Shown here: one piece after another, positions 35,793 through 46,570 of the stretch | How positions within the stretch are numbered: position 1 is the stretch's first letter | Layout of the letters: each line of letters starts with the position of its first letter | DNA from: Desulfocapsa sp. | GTDB taxonomy: Bacteria; Desulfobacterota; Desulfobulbia; Desulfobulbales; Desulfocapsaceae | DNA: 56,726 bases | NCBI GenBank assembly: GCA_013792135.1 | Contig: VMSP01000080.1 | Span: forward strand, 1-56,726 | Direction: 5' to 3' | Program-made: the position numbers and the translations under genes | Notes under the pieces: model-generated | Told to the model about the DNA's origin: nothing | Database searches by the model: none | The model's input: the letters and a program-made list of their open reading frames with translations, nothing else

Positions 35793-36296
35793 ATGAAAAT
35801 AATCGCCAGTACCTTTTTCAGTAAAACAGCACAAATTATGGCTTTAATGCTGTTTCTTGTCAGCAGCTCCGCCCAAGCGGCAACGAAGATGCCTGTCTTC
35901 AGTCTCCCCGATGCCGTCAGTGGCACTACTGTAAACAGTGCAGAGTACAATGGAAAGACCTTGCTCATCACCTTTTTTGCAACTTGGTGTCCGCCCTGCA
36001 TGCAGGAGGTTCCGACGCTGATGGAACTACACCAGGAATTCTCCAAGGCCGATTTTTCAGTAGTCGGACTTTCTGTGGACCAAGGAGGCCCCGACGTTGT
36101 AGCAAAGCTTGTTGAAATGCGTTCCATCAACTATCCTGTATTGATGGCAGATGAGACCACCGCCCGCAATTTTGGGGGAGTCGCCGGCATCCCGACCTCC
36201 TTCCTTGTCAACAAAGAAGGGAATGTGGTAAAAAAATATCCAGGCTATGTCCCACACGCCATTCTTGAAAAGGACATCAAGACATTAATGAATTAG
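35793..36296 (+). CDS. TlpA/ResA-like periplasmic thioredoxin
   Basis: A 167-residue exported thiol-disulfide protein. A signal peptide (IMALMLFLVSSSAQA, cleavage after residue 29) is followed by a TlpA-type domain with ATWCPPCMQEVPTL near residue 68; the C-P-P-C active site is that of ResA/TlpA proteins that reduce periplasmic thiols, often apocytochrome c. VAGIPTSFLVNKEG carries the cis-proline. Cytochrome c assembly gene ccsA is 2 kb downstream, which makes heme-site reduction a sensible role, but the genes are not in one operon. GGAG precedes the ATG by eight bases. Confidence 0.9.
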   Translation: MKIIASTFFSKTAQIMALMLFLVSSSAQAATKMPVFSLPDAVSGTTVNSAEYNGKTLLITFFATWCPPCMQEVPTLMELHQEFSKADFSVVGLSVDQGGPDVVAKLVEMRSINYPVLMADETTARNFGGVAGIPTSFLVNKEGNVVKKYPGYVPHAILEKDIKTLMN

Positions 36297-36420
36297 CATT
36301 CATTAATTCAGCTTTTTATTTGACATATGCCCTGCTGATTAGTACACTTTGTTGCAATGTTAGTTTATAAACCCTGGAGAAATCCAGAAAAGAGTAACCT
36401 CAATACCATTGGAGAACAAA

Positions 36421-36660
36421 ATGAAAAAAGGAATCGTATCTGCACTTGTTGCTCTGTCATTCTTGGTCTGCACCGCTGCAGCTTCTTTTGCCTGCACCGG
36501 TGTGGTCAAAGCTGTTGATGGCGCAAACGTAACTGTAACCTGCGATGATGGTACCGAGGCAATAGCCGAGGGTGCAGCAGCAGTTGGTGACAAAGTCACT
36601 GTAAAAGATGGCAAGATTGCTCCTGCTGCCAAGAAGAAAGCTGCCATCGAAGGTTGCTAA
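36421..36660 (+). CDS. Small exported protein of unknown function
   Basis: A 79-residue protein, start chosen at MKKGIVSALV with GGAG six bases upstream. The first 23 residues are a signal peptide (VSALVALSFLVCTAAASFA), followed at once by cysteine; the site is not a proper lipobox. The mature part is a short beta-rich domain with two near-repeats (GVVKAVDGANVTVTCDDG and VGDKVTVKDGKIAP), then an alanine/lysine tail ending in EGC. The fold looks like small OB- or SH3-like exported proteins, such as ExtJ of selenite/tellurite operons, but this is a resemblance only. A strong terminator follows. Confidence 0.75.
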   Translation: MKKGIVSALVALSFLVCTAAASFACTGVVKAVDGANVTVTCDDGTEAIAEGAAAVGDKVTVKDGKIAPAAKKKAAIEGC

Positions 36661-36692
36661 TTGACATAAAGTTTGTTTTTAAGTAGTTTGCA

Positions 36693-36730
36693 GGGGCTGA
36701 TTGATTCATATCAATCAGCCCCTTTTTTTT
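36693..36730 (+). terminator. Strong rho-independent terminator
   Basis: GGGGCTGATTGAT, loop TCAT, ATCAATCAGCCCC (13 perfect pairs) followed by eight T. Ends the transcript of the small exported protein gene. Confidence 0.95.
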
Positions 36731-36794
36731 CGGAAGAAAATCTTTAACAATCACCCAGCTTACCTCTGACCAACCCTGAGAGACCTGAATAATC

Positions 36795-37490
36795 ATGGAT
36801 ATTCGAACGTTACCTGAACAGGAACGTGACATATACAATAAGATCAAAGCCAGATACAAACTCACCTTTGACCGCCTGAAGGTGGGAGACAAGACTCTGC
36901 GCTTTCTGAAGATAGCCGACATTGAAGAATTGCTGGCTGGCAAAGATCCCTTTGCCAATGTCTCTGAATTTCCATTTTGGGTCAAGCTCTGGGAAGCGGC
37001 CATGGTTCTTTCCTATGTCATGAGCCGGCTGCCGGAGCCACAAGGAAAGACTGTGCTTGAACTGGGAGCGGGCCTGGGTGCGCCAGGGCTTGCCGCAGCG
37101 GCAGCCGGTTTTGATGTGACCATTTCCGACTATGAAGATATTATCATGGATTTTCAAAGGGTGAGCGCAGCGGCATCCGGCCTGCACAATATAACCTTCA
37201 CCCATCTCGACTGGCTGAATCCACCCGAACTTGCCCCTTTTGATATCCTGACAGGAGCGGAAATCCTTTTTCAGGAAGAATTTTTTGAGCCTCTTCTGAA
37301 TATATTCAAAAAATATCTTAAACCTGATGGTTTCATCTATCTGGCCCATGATGCCAGGCGCAGAAGCCTCCCTCTTTTTCTTGAACTGGCCAAAAAAGAC
37401 TTTGATATTACCCTTAATAAACAGGTCATTAAGAAAGAAGGCAGGCAAATCACCATCATTGTCAATCGTCTACACCGCAAAAAGGTCTAA
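36795..37490 (+). CDS. Class I SAM-dependent methyltransferase, METTL-like
   Basis: A 231-residue soluble methyltransferase. Motif I is TVLELGAGLGAPGLAAAAAG (about residue 92), followed by the acidic VTISDY strand end, and LTGAEILFQEEFF (about 155). This pattern fits the protein-lysine methyltransferase (Methyltransf_16 / METTL21-like) group more than small-molecule enzymes; the substrate is unknown. A 90-residue N-terminal extension (RARYKLTFDRLKVGDKTLRF in part, without the initial residues) is shared with related proteins. It precedes the siroheme gene by 13 bases and may be co-transcribed with the tetrapyrrole genes. Confidence 0.8.
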   Translation: MDIRTLPEQERDIYNKIKARYKLTFDRLKVGDKTLRFLKIADIEELLAGKDPFANVSEFPFWVKLWEAAMVLSYVMSRLPEPQGKTVLELGAGLGAPGLAAAAAGFDVTISDYEDIIMDFQRVSAAASGLHNITFTHLDWLNPPELAPFDILTGAEILFQEEFFEPLLNIFKKYLKPDGFIYLAHDARRRSLPLFLELAKKDFDITLNKQVIKKEGRQITIIVNRLHRKKV

Positions 37491-37503
37491 GCTATAAAAA
37501 AAG

Positions 37504-38172
37504 ATGGCCTTTTACCCAATCAATCTGAACGTTAGCGGTCAACTCTGTGTGATCATAGGTGGAGGCGCAGTTGCTACACGGAAAATAACCTCTCTGTTGG
37601 TATGTGACGCCAAAGTGCGGGTTATCAGCCCAGAGCTCTCTTCCGGGATCAAACAATTCGTCGACCAAAACAAACTGGAGTGGTTCCCTCGGGCTTACAT
37701 GCCCGGAGACCTGCAAGGAGCAACTCTTGCCTTTGCCTTGACCGACCATCCAGAGGTTCAGCTTCAGATAGCGACTGAGGCCAAAGAACGAGGAATCCCA
37801 ATAAATGTTGGTGACAATCCTGAGGCCTGCACCTTTCAGACCGCCGCCACCATCCGCCAGGGCGATTTACTGATCTCAGTATCAACCGGTGGCGGGAGTC
37901 CGGCACTGGCCGCCGCTATCCGCAAAGAGCTGGAATCACAGTATGGCCCTGAATATGGCGATCTCGTGAAACTGCTTTCCATGATCAGGCAGCTTACAGT
38001 AGGCCAAAGCTCTTCTCAGGAAAAACAGAAATTACTGCTTGCAAGAATTTTTAAAACAAATATCCTTGCCCTTCTGAGAAAAAAAGAGTGGCAACTGCTC
38101 CATGAAAAACTGGTTGAAATTCTTCCCCGTGAAATTAATGTCATTTCTCTAATGGAAGCCTTGAAACATTAA
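37504..38172 (+). CDS. Precorrin-2 dehydrogenase / sirohydrochlorin ferrochelatase
   Basis: NAD-dependent enzyme of the CysG N-terminal / Met8p family that oxidises precorrin-2 to sirohydrochlorin and may insert iron to form siroheme, the cofactor of sulfite and nitrite reductases. The 222 residues show the Rossmann motif IIGGGAVATRKITSLL near residue 18, the INVGDNPEACTFQTAA segment with the catalytic aspartate (NVGDNPE), and the ISVSTGGGSPALAAAIR loop. It lacks a methyltransferase half, so uroporphyrinogen methylation must be done by another protein. It is followed, after 241 bases, by ccsA and hemA, an order familiar in this phylum. Confidence 0.9.
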   Translation: MAFYPINLNVSGQLCVIIGGGAVATRKITSLLVCDAKVRVISPELSSGIKQFVDQNKLEWFPRAYMPGDLQGATLAFALTDHPEVQLQIATEAKERGIPINVGDNPEACTFQTAATIRQGDLLISVSTGGGSPALAAAIRKELESQYGPEYGDLVKLLSMIRQLTVGQSSSQEKQKLLLARIFKTNILALLRKKEWQLLHEKLVEILPREINVISLMEALKH

Positions 38173-38230
38173 AGGCTGAGAACTAACTTTAAATTTTATC
38201 TGTTTCTTTACGGTCGATTAACCTGTTAGT

Positions 38231-38247
38231 ACTGCAATGTAACAATT
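38231..38247. repeat. 17-base string shared with the rdgC upstream region
   Basis: ACTGCAATGTAACAATT occurs here and at 21769-21785, in both cases in an upstream intergenic region on the gene's strand. It could be a shared operator, but two copies of this length could also arise by chance in an AT-rich window. Confidence 0.3.
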
Positions 38248-38335
38248 ATTTTACGACGATGGCTTAAGTTTTTCATTCAAGCAGTCCCCGTGGACGAAAA
38301 AACAATTATAGAAAAGCCTTTAACGCAGAAGATAC

Positions 38336-38384
38336 GAGAATAACTCATACAACAGATTGCATGCCTGTTGTATGAGTTATTCTC
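38336..38384. promoter_or_regulatory. Perfect 20-base inverted repeat upstream of ccsA
   Basis: GAGAATAACTCATACAACAG (38336-38355) and its exact reverse complement (38365-38384) surround ATTGCATGC, 29 bases before the ccsA start. No T run follows, so it is more likely a regulator-binding site or an mRNA leader structure than a terminator. Confidence 0.75.
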
Positions 38385-38413
38385 CTGAAGTCTATCCCTT
38401 AACTAGAATAACA

Positions 38414-39244
38414 ATGATGGGTGAAATAAGTTATTTACTTTTTCAGGCGCTTCTGGCTGCAAGCTGTATGGCCCTCGTCTTCTATGGTGTCTTTTTTGTC
38501 AAGCAAAAGGAGAAGATCCGGACAGTTGCCAGACTGACCCTACTAGCCGCAGGCGTTCTACAGACTCTGTATATCCTGTTCCGCTATCTACAGTCCGGAT
38601 ATACTCCCATCACCTCACAACATGAGACGATTGTTTTTTTTGCCTGGTCAGTGACTTGGGCCTTTCTGTCCTTCCGCTGGCGCTATACCGTCAAAAATTT
38701 CGGAACCTTCATCTCTCTGCTGGTTTTTATCCTGCTTCTCATTGCCGCAGTTGCATCGCGTGCCATAAATCCTCTACCCCCGGCCCTACAAAGCTGGTGG
38801 CTGCCGGTACATGCCGGAATTGCCGTCATATCATACGGTTTTCTGGCCCTGGCATTTTGTGGCGGAATCATGTATCTCCTGCAGGAGCATGAACTGAAAA
38901 GCAAGCGATTCGGCTATTTCTTTACCCGCCTGCCCTCCCTCGAGTCCCTGGACCAATTAAACAGCCACTGCCTGGCCACCGGTTTTGTCTTCTTGACCAT
39001 GGGCATAATTACCGGTTCGATCTGGGCCCGTCAGGCTTGGGGAACTTACTGGCATTGGGACCCAAAAGAGACTTGGTCACTGATCACCTGGTTTCTCTAC
39101 GCCGCCCAGATCCATCAACGTTTTTCCGCCGGTTGGCGAGGCAAACGAGCCGCCATTATGGCCGTTATCGGATTTGCCTCTGTCCTCTTTACCCTCTGGG
39201 GCGTAACGTATCTGCTGGGAGGGATCCACAGTTATGCCCAGTGA
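38414..39244 (+). CDS. ccsA: Cytochrome c biogenesis protein CcsA (heme handling)
   Basis: Multi-spanning inner-membrane protein of the CcmC/CcsA/ResC superfamily that carries heme across the membrane for attachment to c-type cytochromes with CcsB. The start at MMGEISYLLF gives 276 residues; a longer frame starting at 38357 would run from inside the upstream hairpin. About eight helices are visible, and the tryptophan-rich heme motif WGTYWHWDPKETWSLITW lies near the C-terminus; conserved histidines flank helices (for example VHAGIAVISYG). It overlaps hemA by 11 bases. Confidence 0.92.
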   Translation: MMGEISYLLFQALLAASCMALVFYGVFFVKQKEKIRTVARLTLLAAGVLQTLYILFRYLQSGYTPITSQHETIVFFAWSVTWAFLSFRWRYTVKNFGTFISLLVFILLLIAAVASRAINPLPPALQSWWLPVHAGIAVISYGFLALAFCGGIMYLLQEHELKSKRFGYFFTRLPSLESLDQLNSHCLATGFVFLTMGIITGSIWARQAWGTYWHWDPKETWSLITWFLYAAQIHQRFSAGWRGKRAAIMAVIGFASVLFTLWGVTYLLGGIHSYAQ

Positions 39245-40505
39245 TATGATTCTGCTACTGGGGGTAAATCACAAAACAACCCCTCTGGCAGTACGCGAAC
39301 AATTAGCCATGGGCAATGGGTATGAGCAGCCGCTACATTCCTTGCGGGGCATTGCCGGCTGCAAGGAATGTTATCTCCTTTCCACCTGTAACCGCGTGGA
39401 GATTCTTGTGGTGGCTCAGGAAGACGCACAGGTGGAGGCCCAGATCGCCAAACTGCTTTTTGGGGACTCGGTGGCACCGGAGCAGTATCAAGACTATCTC
39501 TACATCTACCGCAATGATGAGGCCGTGCACCACCTGTTTATGGTTTCCACCAGCCTCGATTCGATGATTGTAGGAGAGGCCCAGATTTTAGGCCAGCTGA
39601 AAGAGGCCTATCGCCATGCCGCAGAGCTTAAGTACACCGGCCCGGTCCTCAACAAACTACTGCACAAATCGTTTTCCGTAGCCAAAAGAGTGCGGAGCGA
39701 GACCCTGATCGGCGCCTCAGCCGTCTCAATCAGCTACGCTGCGGTTGAACTTGCCAAAAAGATTTTCGGCAATCTCCAGGACAAAAACGTCCTCCTGATC
39801 GGGGCGGGTGAGATGGCAGAGCTTGCCGCCGAACATCTTGTCGGTCAGGGTGTGCACAAGGTGGTGGTGGCCAATCGAACCCTGTCACGAGCCATGGATC
39901 TGGCCAAACGATTCAATGGAACCGCCGTCTCCCTGGACGAACTTTTTTCTCAACTGGAACAGGCAGATATCGTCATCAGCTCTACCGGAGCGCCAAACAT
40001 CATCCTGCACAAGCAGGACGTAAAACCAATCATGCGAGCCCGTCGCAATGAGCCGATCTTTTTTATTGATATTGCCGTTCCCCGTGATCTGGATCCAAAG
40101 CTGAATGATCTGGACAATGTTTATCTCTACGACATTGACGATCTCCATAATGTGGTAGAGATAAACAAGTCAGAGCGAGACAAGGAAGCAATCAAAGCCC
40201 TCAGGATTGTTGATGAAGAATCATTGAAATTCCAAAGCTGGCTGGATAACTTATCCGTTGTCCCTACTATCACCGCACTCAGAAAAAAAGCGGATGATAT
40301 CTGTCATATCGAGCTGGAACGAACTCTGTGCCGTCTACAGCTTAGTCCCGATGAACAGAAAGCCATTGAAAAAATGGCCTTGGCCATAAGCTCAAGACTT
40401 CTGCATGACCCTGTTTCTTTTCTGAAAAATGACAGTTGCAAGGAACAGCATGATGTCAAGGTAGAGATGATCCGCGCTGCCTTTGGTCTGGTGGATAAAT
40501 ACTGA
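39234..40505 (+). CDS. hemA: Glutamyl-tRNA reductase
   Basis: First committed enzyme of C5-pathway tetrapyrrole synthesis: reduces glutamyl-tRNA(Glu) to glutamate-1-semialdehyde with NADPH. The 423 residues begin LLLGVNHKTTPLAVREQLA, with the catalytic cysteine C52 in LLSTCNRVEIL, an MIVGEAQILGQ segment, the NADPH fold VLLIGAGEMAELAAEHL and a C-terminal dimerisation helix region. The start at 39234 overlaps ccsA; an alternative ATG 12 bases later cannot be excluded. hemL/hemB are not adjacent. Note that a tRNA-Glu(UUC) gene is in this window. Confidence 0.96.
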   Translation: MPSDMILLLGVNHKTTPLAVREQLAMGNGYEQPLHSLRGIAGCKECYLLSTCNRVEILVVAQEDAQVEAQIAKLLFGDSVAPEQYQDYLYIYRNDEAVHHLFMVSTSLDSMIVGEAQILGQLKEAYRHAAELKYTGPVLNKLLHKSFSVAKRVRSETLIGASAVSISYAAVELAKKIFGNLQDKNVLLIGAGEMAELAAEHLVGQGVHKVVVANRTLSRAMDLAKRFNGTAVSLDELFSQLEQADIVISSTGAPNIILHKQDVKPIMRARRNEPIFFIDIAVPRDLDPKLNDLDNVYLYDIDDLHNVVEINKSERDKEAIKALRIVDEESLKFQSWLDNLSVVPTITALRKKADDICHIELERTLCRLQLSPDEQKAIEKMALAISSRLLHDPVSFLKNDSCKEQHDVKVEMIRAAFGLVDKY

Positions 40506-41035
40506 TGTTCCGCTCACGCCAGGAAGTTCTGGAAGATGAATGGCTTATTGTCCGTAATTCAGGGGAGATTCCGGAGATAGCCTTTCATTCAACATATTAC
40601 TATCTCACGGAAGATCCGGATGGTCCAAAACTGCAGTTGGACAGAGAGGAAATACAATATCTGCAGGAGGCTGCCACTGCGCGCTACCAGGAAATCATCC
40701 TGCGAGATCTTTGCTATGAAAACCGGAAGCTCACTGTCTATCGGGGGGTGCAGCGGGCTATTTTTAACTGGCACCGCTCGGTTGCCTTTTGTGAACGACA
40801 GAATACCGCCTGTCACAACTTACGCAATACCACCAAAGAAGCCTTCCTCCTGTTACTGAGAAAGGCCCTGCGCGCCAACAATAAAGTCCCCGTCACCCCT
40901 GGAGCGAGCGATCATTCTCAGTCCGTAGCCTTCGTTTTCAACTGCAGCTCCCATGACCTAACTCTCTTTGCCCGGGAACTGGGGATCACTGGGGAGCAGC
41001 TCCCTGAGAAGCTCCACCTTTTCTGCAATAGCTAA
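40505..41035 (+). CDS. Conserved protein of unknown function, coupled to hemA
   Basis: A 176-residue soluble protein that I do not recognise. Its ATG overlaps the hemA stop in a TGATG junction, so the two are probably translated together. Visible features are an N-terminal YYYLTEDPDGPKLQLDREE stretch, a central helical segment with RYQEIILRDLCYENR and RGVQRAIFNWHRSVAF (charged, aromatic) and a C-terminal SLT..ELGITGEQLPEKLHLF-like tail (ELGITGEQLPEKLHLF). Three to four cysteines occur but without a CxxC pair. A role in tetrapyrrole metabolism follows only from the linkage. 207 bases without a gene follow before the tautomerase gene. Confidence 0.7.
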   Translation: MFRSRQEVLEDEWLIVRNSGEIPEIAFHSTYYYLTEDPDGPKLQLDREEIQYLQEAATARYQEIILRDLCYENRKLTVYRGVQRAIFNWHRSVAFCERQNTACHNLRNTTKEAFLLLLRKALRANNKVPVTPGASDHSQSVAFVFNCSSHDLTLFARELGITGEQLPEKLHLFCNS

Positions 41036-41242
41036 CAGGCATCAATACACCTGCATGCTCAATTTTACAGGGCCTTACAGATGCCCCGACAAAAAACAAT
41101 AAACAAACATTTTGAAATGATAGACAAATCCTTTTTTTCGCCAAAGAAATAAGATATATCGGAAGAAAGAGTCCAAAAACATGACACGCCTGTGATCAAC
41201 AGCAATAAATCAACAAAAGCGCACAATGAAAGGAGAAAAAAA

Positions 41243-41431
41243 ATGCCCTATGTCAACATCCGGGTGGCCGGTAAATTAAACAGGAAACAAAAAGAAAATA
41301 TCTGCAAGGGAGTCACCGAGGTTATTGCCAAGGAGACAGCCAAACCACCCGATTCCATCCTCATCTTTATCGATGAAGTGGAGCATGAAAATATTGCCAA
41401 GGGCGGGACCCTGCTCCAGGTACCAAAATAA
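41243..41431 (+). CDS. 4-oxalocrotonate tautomerase family protein
   Basis: A 62-residue tautomerase-superfamily subunit. The start is at MPYVNIRVAG, with AAAGGAG nine bases upstream, placing the conserved catalytic proline directly after the initiator methionine; a longer frame would bury it. The rest (KENICKGVTEVIAKETAKPPDSILIFIDEV, in parts) is the beta-alpha-beta fold of the family, and short members form hexamers. Physiological substrate unknown. ligA starts six bases after the stop. Confidence 0.9.
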   Translation: MPYVNIRVAGKLNRKQKENICKGVTEVIAKETAKPPDSILIFIDEVEHENIAKGGTLLQVPK

Positions 41432-43462
<2,031 letters not shown>

Positions 43463-43504
43463 GCGTTCTAAAACAACATGCCACTTACTTGACCCGAGCG
43501 GCGC

Positions 43505-43560
43505 AAGAAGCCGTAACGAGGAAGTTATAAAAGGCCAAGTTATTTCGTAACGGCTCCTCA
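43505..43560. repeat. 56-base hairpin repeat, copy B
   Basis: Starts AAGAAGCCGTAACGA and ends TTTCGTAACGGCTCCTCA. Same length and end sequences as the copy at 22520-22575. It lies between ligA and the AsmA gene, ending 18 bases before the latter's start. Confidence 0.8.
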
Positions 43561-43578
43561 ATTTAACAAAGGAAAAAG

Positions 43579-45783
43579 ATGAAAATATGTTTGCGATGGA
43601 TTATCGCCTTTTTGTTTATGCTGGGCCTTTCCATTTTCCTTCTGATACTGACCCTGCCCTTTCTGTTTACCCCTAATGATCATAAGGCTTTCATAATTGA
43701 TCTGGTTCGCGAACAAACAGGGAGGGAACTGAGTATTGCAGGTGATCTCCGGCTTACGATCTCACTTGGTCTGAATATGACTTGCGCACTCGAAAAAGTG
43801 CGTCTTGGCAACAAGACACACTTTGCAAACAGCACCTTCTTCGAAAGCGAACAGGCAAAGATCGAGCTGTCACTCTGGCCTTATCTGCTCCAGAGACGCC
43901 TACATGTGGCAAGCATCATAGTGGATGGTGCCACACTGAATTTTGTTCGTAACAAAGACGGGCTAGGCAATTGGCAGAACGCAATCAACCCTTCTGCAAC
44001 AACAGGGAAAAACGCAAACGAGAGAGCCACAGTGGCGGAAAATGACCAAGAGCAACCGTCACTGGCTCGATTTTTTCCGGGTGTGACGGGCCTCAATTTT
44101 GGCAAGCTTAACCTGACTCATGTCAATGTTCGCTTTGATAATCGACAGACAGACGATATAATTATTCTCAAAGACTTGAAAATCAGAACCGGTCGGCTGA
44201 TGGAAAATGAACAATTCCCCTTTGAGACTGCTTTCAACCTGACCCTTGCCAATAAGGGTCAGGATCAGTCAGCCATCATTCATTCAGGCGACATTGTAAT
44301 GCAAGGAAATGCGACCTTGTTTTTACAGGACCCCCACCTGCTCCTCGAAGATTTACGAATGGAAGCAACAGTCAAGGGAAAGACGCTGCCCAAGCGGGGT
44401 CTGAAATTCTTTTTAGCAGGCAACAGCGATATTCAGTTACAACAACAAAAAATTACCCTGAAAGATTTTGCCCTTACCCATGACGATCTGCGCCTGCAAG
44501 GCAGCGGTACCTTAGAAAATATCTCATCACCTCGTTTCAATTTATCACTCAAGATCCCTGAATACTCTCCAAAATCTATTCTGAAACAGCTGAAATCATC
44601 CCTACCGATCTTACAAAATACCGACCCTTTTACTCACTTGAGTGCTGAGCTGCTGGTCACTGGCGATATGGAACGGGTTGAGGTTAGTGATCTTACGGTT
44701 ATGGTTGATGAAACAGCAATCACTGGATCAATACAAATAAACGATATCAGAAATCCTGCTTATGCGGCAATCATTCATATCGATCATCTGGATCTCGACC
44801 GCTATGCCCCTCCAAAAAAGGAGGCTCCACCAGTCAGCGGAGAAGAACAGACAGAATTTGTTGCCGAAGGAGAACAGCTGGAAGCCGCTTCCCCTCTCAT
44901 TCCCGTACATTTTCTCAAGGCCCTTCTTTTACAGCTTGATCTGCAGCTCGATTCTTTGACGGTGGGCGGGGCTGAATTATCACAGGTGCAGATCAAGATT
45001 GCCGGAAAAGATGGAAAGATTCAACTGGCCCCATTGACTGCCCATTTGTATGACGGCAGCATCAAAATTGAAGCCGGCATAGATGTCACGGGAGATATCC
45101 CCCAGCTCCAGATCAAGCCAGACATCAACAAGGTCCAACTGGCACCACTTTTCGTGGACATGACCGGCAAAGCGGAAATGTCCGGCACGGCTCTTATCCA
45201 GGCCGAGATCAACAGCAGCGGTCTGACCCGTGAAGAACTTCTGAACAATATCAATGGAACCCTGCAGTTTGAACTCCTGAACGGTGAGATGAAGCCGGTA
45301 ACGATCCTGCAGGTCATCAAAGAAACATTAGCCATGCAGCAAAAGCAGGAAACTCCGCCCGTGACAGACGATGGGGCCACAAAATTTGTCCGTCTGACCG
45401 GCACCGGTATTTTTAAAGAAGGGATCCTCTATAATGAAGATCTCATGGTAGCATCAGAGATCTTGCAGATGACAGGTGCAGGCGAGATCGATCTTGCACA
45501 CCAACAGATCGATCTCAGACTCAACATTTCTCTCCTCCCCTCAGTTCTGGATGCAGATAGAGAATTAGCCGTATTTAGCGGCAGAATAATTCCTTATAAA
45601 ATATTCGGCCCGATAAGCGATTTGAACCAGGAAGCTGATGTGATAACAGTTTTGAGAACGGAGACAGGGAAAGAACTCCAACAGGAATCAGCAGAAAGCA
45701 TCGACCCGATATCTCCGCTTCAGGAAAAGAACAACTCTGCTACTCCTCCTGAACAAACGGTTAAAGAGACAAAAGGAGACTAG
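43579..45783 (+). CDS. AsmA family protein
   Basis: A 734-residue envelope protein with one N-terminal transmembrane anchor (about residues 7-30, IIAFLFMLGLSIFLLILTLP) and a long periplasmic part. AsmA-family features are seen at the N-terminus (TGRELSIAGDLRLTISLGLN, NKDGLGNWQNAI) and in the C-terminal repeat (LLNNINGTLQFELLNGEMKP, LTGTGIFKEGILYNEDLMV, AGEIDLAHQQIDLRLNISLL). Family members form repeating-beta-groove bridges linked to phospholipid transport and outer-membrane balance. The last 50 residues are polar and disordered-looking. AAAGGAAAAAG precedes the ATG. Confidence 0.88.
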   Translation: MKICLRWIIAFLFMLGLSIFLLILTLPFLFTPNDHKAFIIDLVREQTGRELSIAGDLRLTISLGLNMTCALEKVRLGNKTHFANSTFFESEQAKIELSLWPYLLQRRLHVASIIVDGATLNFVRNKDGLGNWQNAINPSATTGKNANERATVAENDQEQPSLARFFPGVTGLNFGKLNLTHVNVRFDNRQTDDIIILKDLKIRTGRLMENEQFPFETAFNLTLANKGQDQSAIIHSGDIVMQGNATLFLQDPHLLLEDLRMEATVKGKTLPKRGLKFFLAGNSDIQLQQQKITLKDFALTHDDLRLQGSGTLENISSPRFNLSLKIPEYSPKSILKQLKSSLPILQNTDPFTHLSAELLVTGDMERVEVSDLTVMVDETAITGSIQINDIRNPAYAAIIHIDHLDLDRYAPPKKEAPPVSGEEQTEFVAEGEQLEAASPLIPVHFLKALLLQLDLQLDSLTVGGAELSQVQIKIAGKDGKIQLAPLTAHLYDGSIKIEAGIDVTGDIPQLQIKPDINKVQLAPLFVDMTGKAEMSGTALIQAEINSSGLTREELLNNINGTLQFELLNGEMKPVTILQVIKETLAMQQKQETPPVTDDGATKFVRLTGTGIFKEGILYNEDLMVASEILQMTGAGEIDLAHQQIDLRLNISLLPSVLDADRELAVFSGRIIPYKIFGPISDLNQEADVITVLRTETGKELQQESAESIDPISPLQEKNNSATPPEQTVKETKGD

Positions 45784-45993
45784 CCGTCCAGGCCAATCAT
45801 AACATCATCTGGCAGCCGAAAGACTCAGAAAATACAATAGTCTTGCCTCACAACTCACAAAATTGCCTCTTGGGCAGGGTTGACACCATAGAAATCTAAT
45901 TTAGTGCTTGCCTCAAGCCACAAGCTGTGAGAAGATTTTATCAGGGATAGATATATTTCAACGTACCAATCACTTACCATTAAAAGGAGTGCC

Positions 45994-46482
45994 ATGAAAA
46001 GGATTACCGATATTACACGAGTGATTACCCCCATTGATTTCTCTGAGAATGCCCCATTGATAGCCGAATCAGCGGCCTATGTGGCCGGGAACTTCAAGGC
46101 CGAGCTGAAGCTGATCTTTGTGGTCCAGGATTTCACGGATTACTCTGGATTCTTTGTACCTCAAATGAATGCCCCGGATCTGGTTCAGGAATTATTTACC
46201 AGCGCCCAGGAAAGAATGGATAAATTTTGTCAGGACTACGAAGAATCTTTTAAGGCCTTGGGAGTAACAGCCCTGAGCTCCAAAGTTCTGATGGGTGATG
46301 TAGCTGAACAGATCATAGACTGCGCCATTCAGCAACAGGGAAATCTGATCGTCATGGGAACCCATGGCTATAAAGGTCTGGAAAAGGTCATGTTCGGCAG
46401 CATCGCCGACAAAGTGGTCAAGGCCGCTCCCTGTCCAATAATGACGGTTAATCCTTACACCTGTTGCCAGGTCAAAGAATAA
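45994..46482 (+). CDS. Universal stress protein (UspA family)
   Basis: A 162-residue cytosolic nucleotide-binding protein. The start of strand 1 (ITRVITPIDFSENA) and the ATP-binding loop G-x2-G-x9-G-S (GTHGYKGLEKVMFGS) near residue 128 show an ATP-binding USP. Members respond to starvation and other stress; no specific role follows here. AAAAGGAG precedes the ATG. It is a single gene with 210 bases of non-coding sequence upstream, which include a TTGACA without a matching -10. Confidence 0.93.
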   Translation: MKRITDITRVITPIDFSENAPLIAESAAYVAGNFKAELKLIFVVQDFTDYSGFFVPQMNAPDLVQELFTSAQERMDKFCQDYEESFKALGVTALSSKVLMGDVAEQIIDCAIQQQGNLIVMGTHGYKGLEKVMFGSIADKVVKAAPCPIMTVNPYTCCQVKE

Positions 46483-46570
46483 AGAAGGTATGGCAAACAA
46501 TGGCAGGATCGGGACGAAGTAACGCACAACATAGCGCGGCGACAGCAGCGAGAATTATGGCTGACTGCCC

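Noticed and set aside
35499-35834. 111-codon minus-strand frame upstream of the TlpA-like gene
   Set aside because: Cysteine- and phenylalanine-rich composition typical of chance frames in AT-rich DNA; no ribosome site.
38357-38413. Longer N-terminus for CcsA beginning MHACCMSYS
   Set aside because: It would start within the 20-base inverted repeat and adds non-homologous residues before the first helix.
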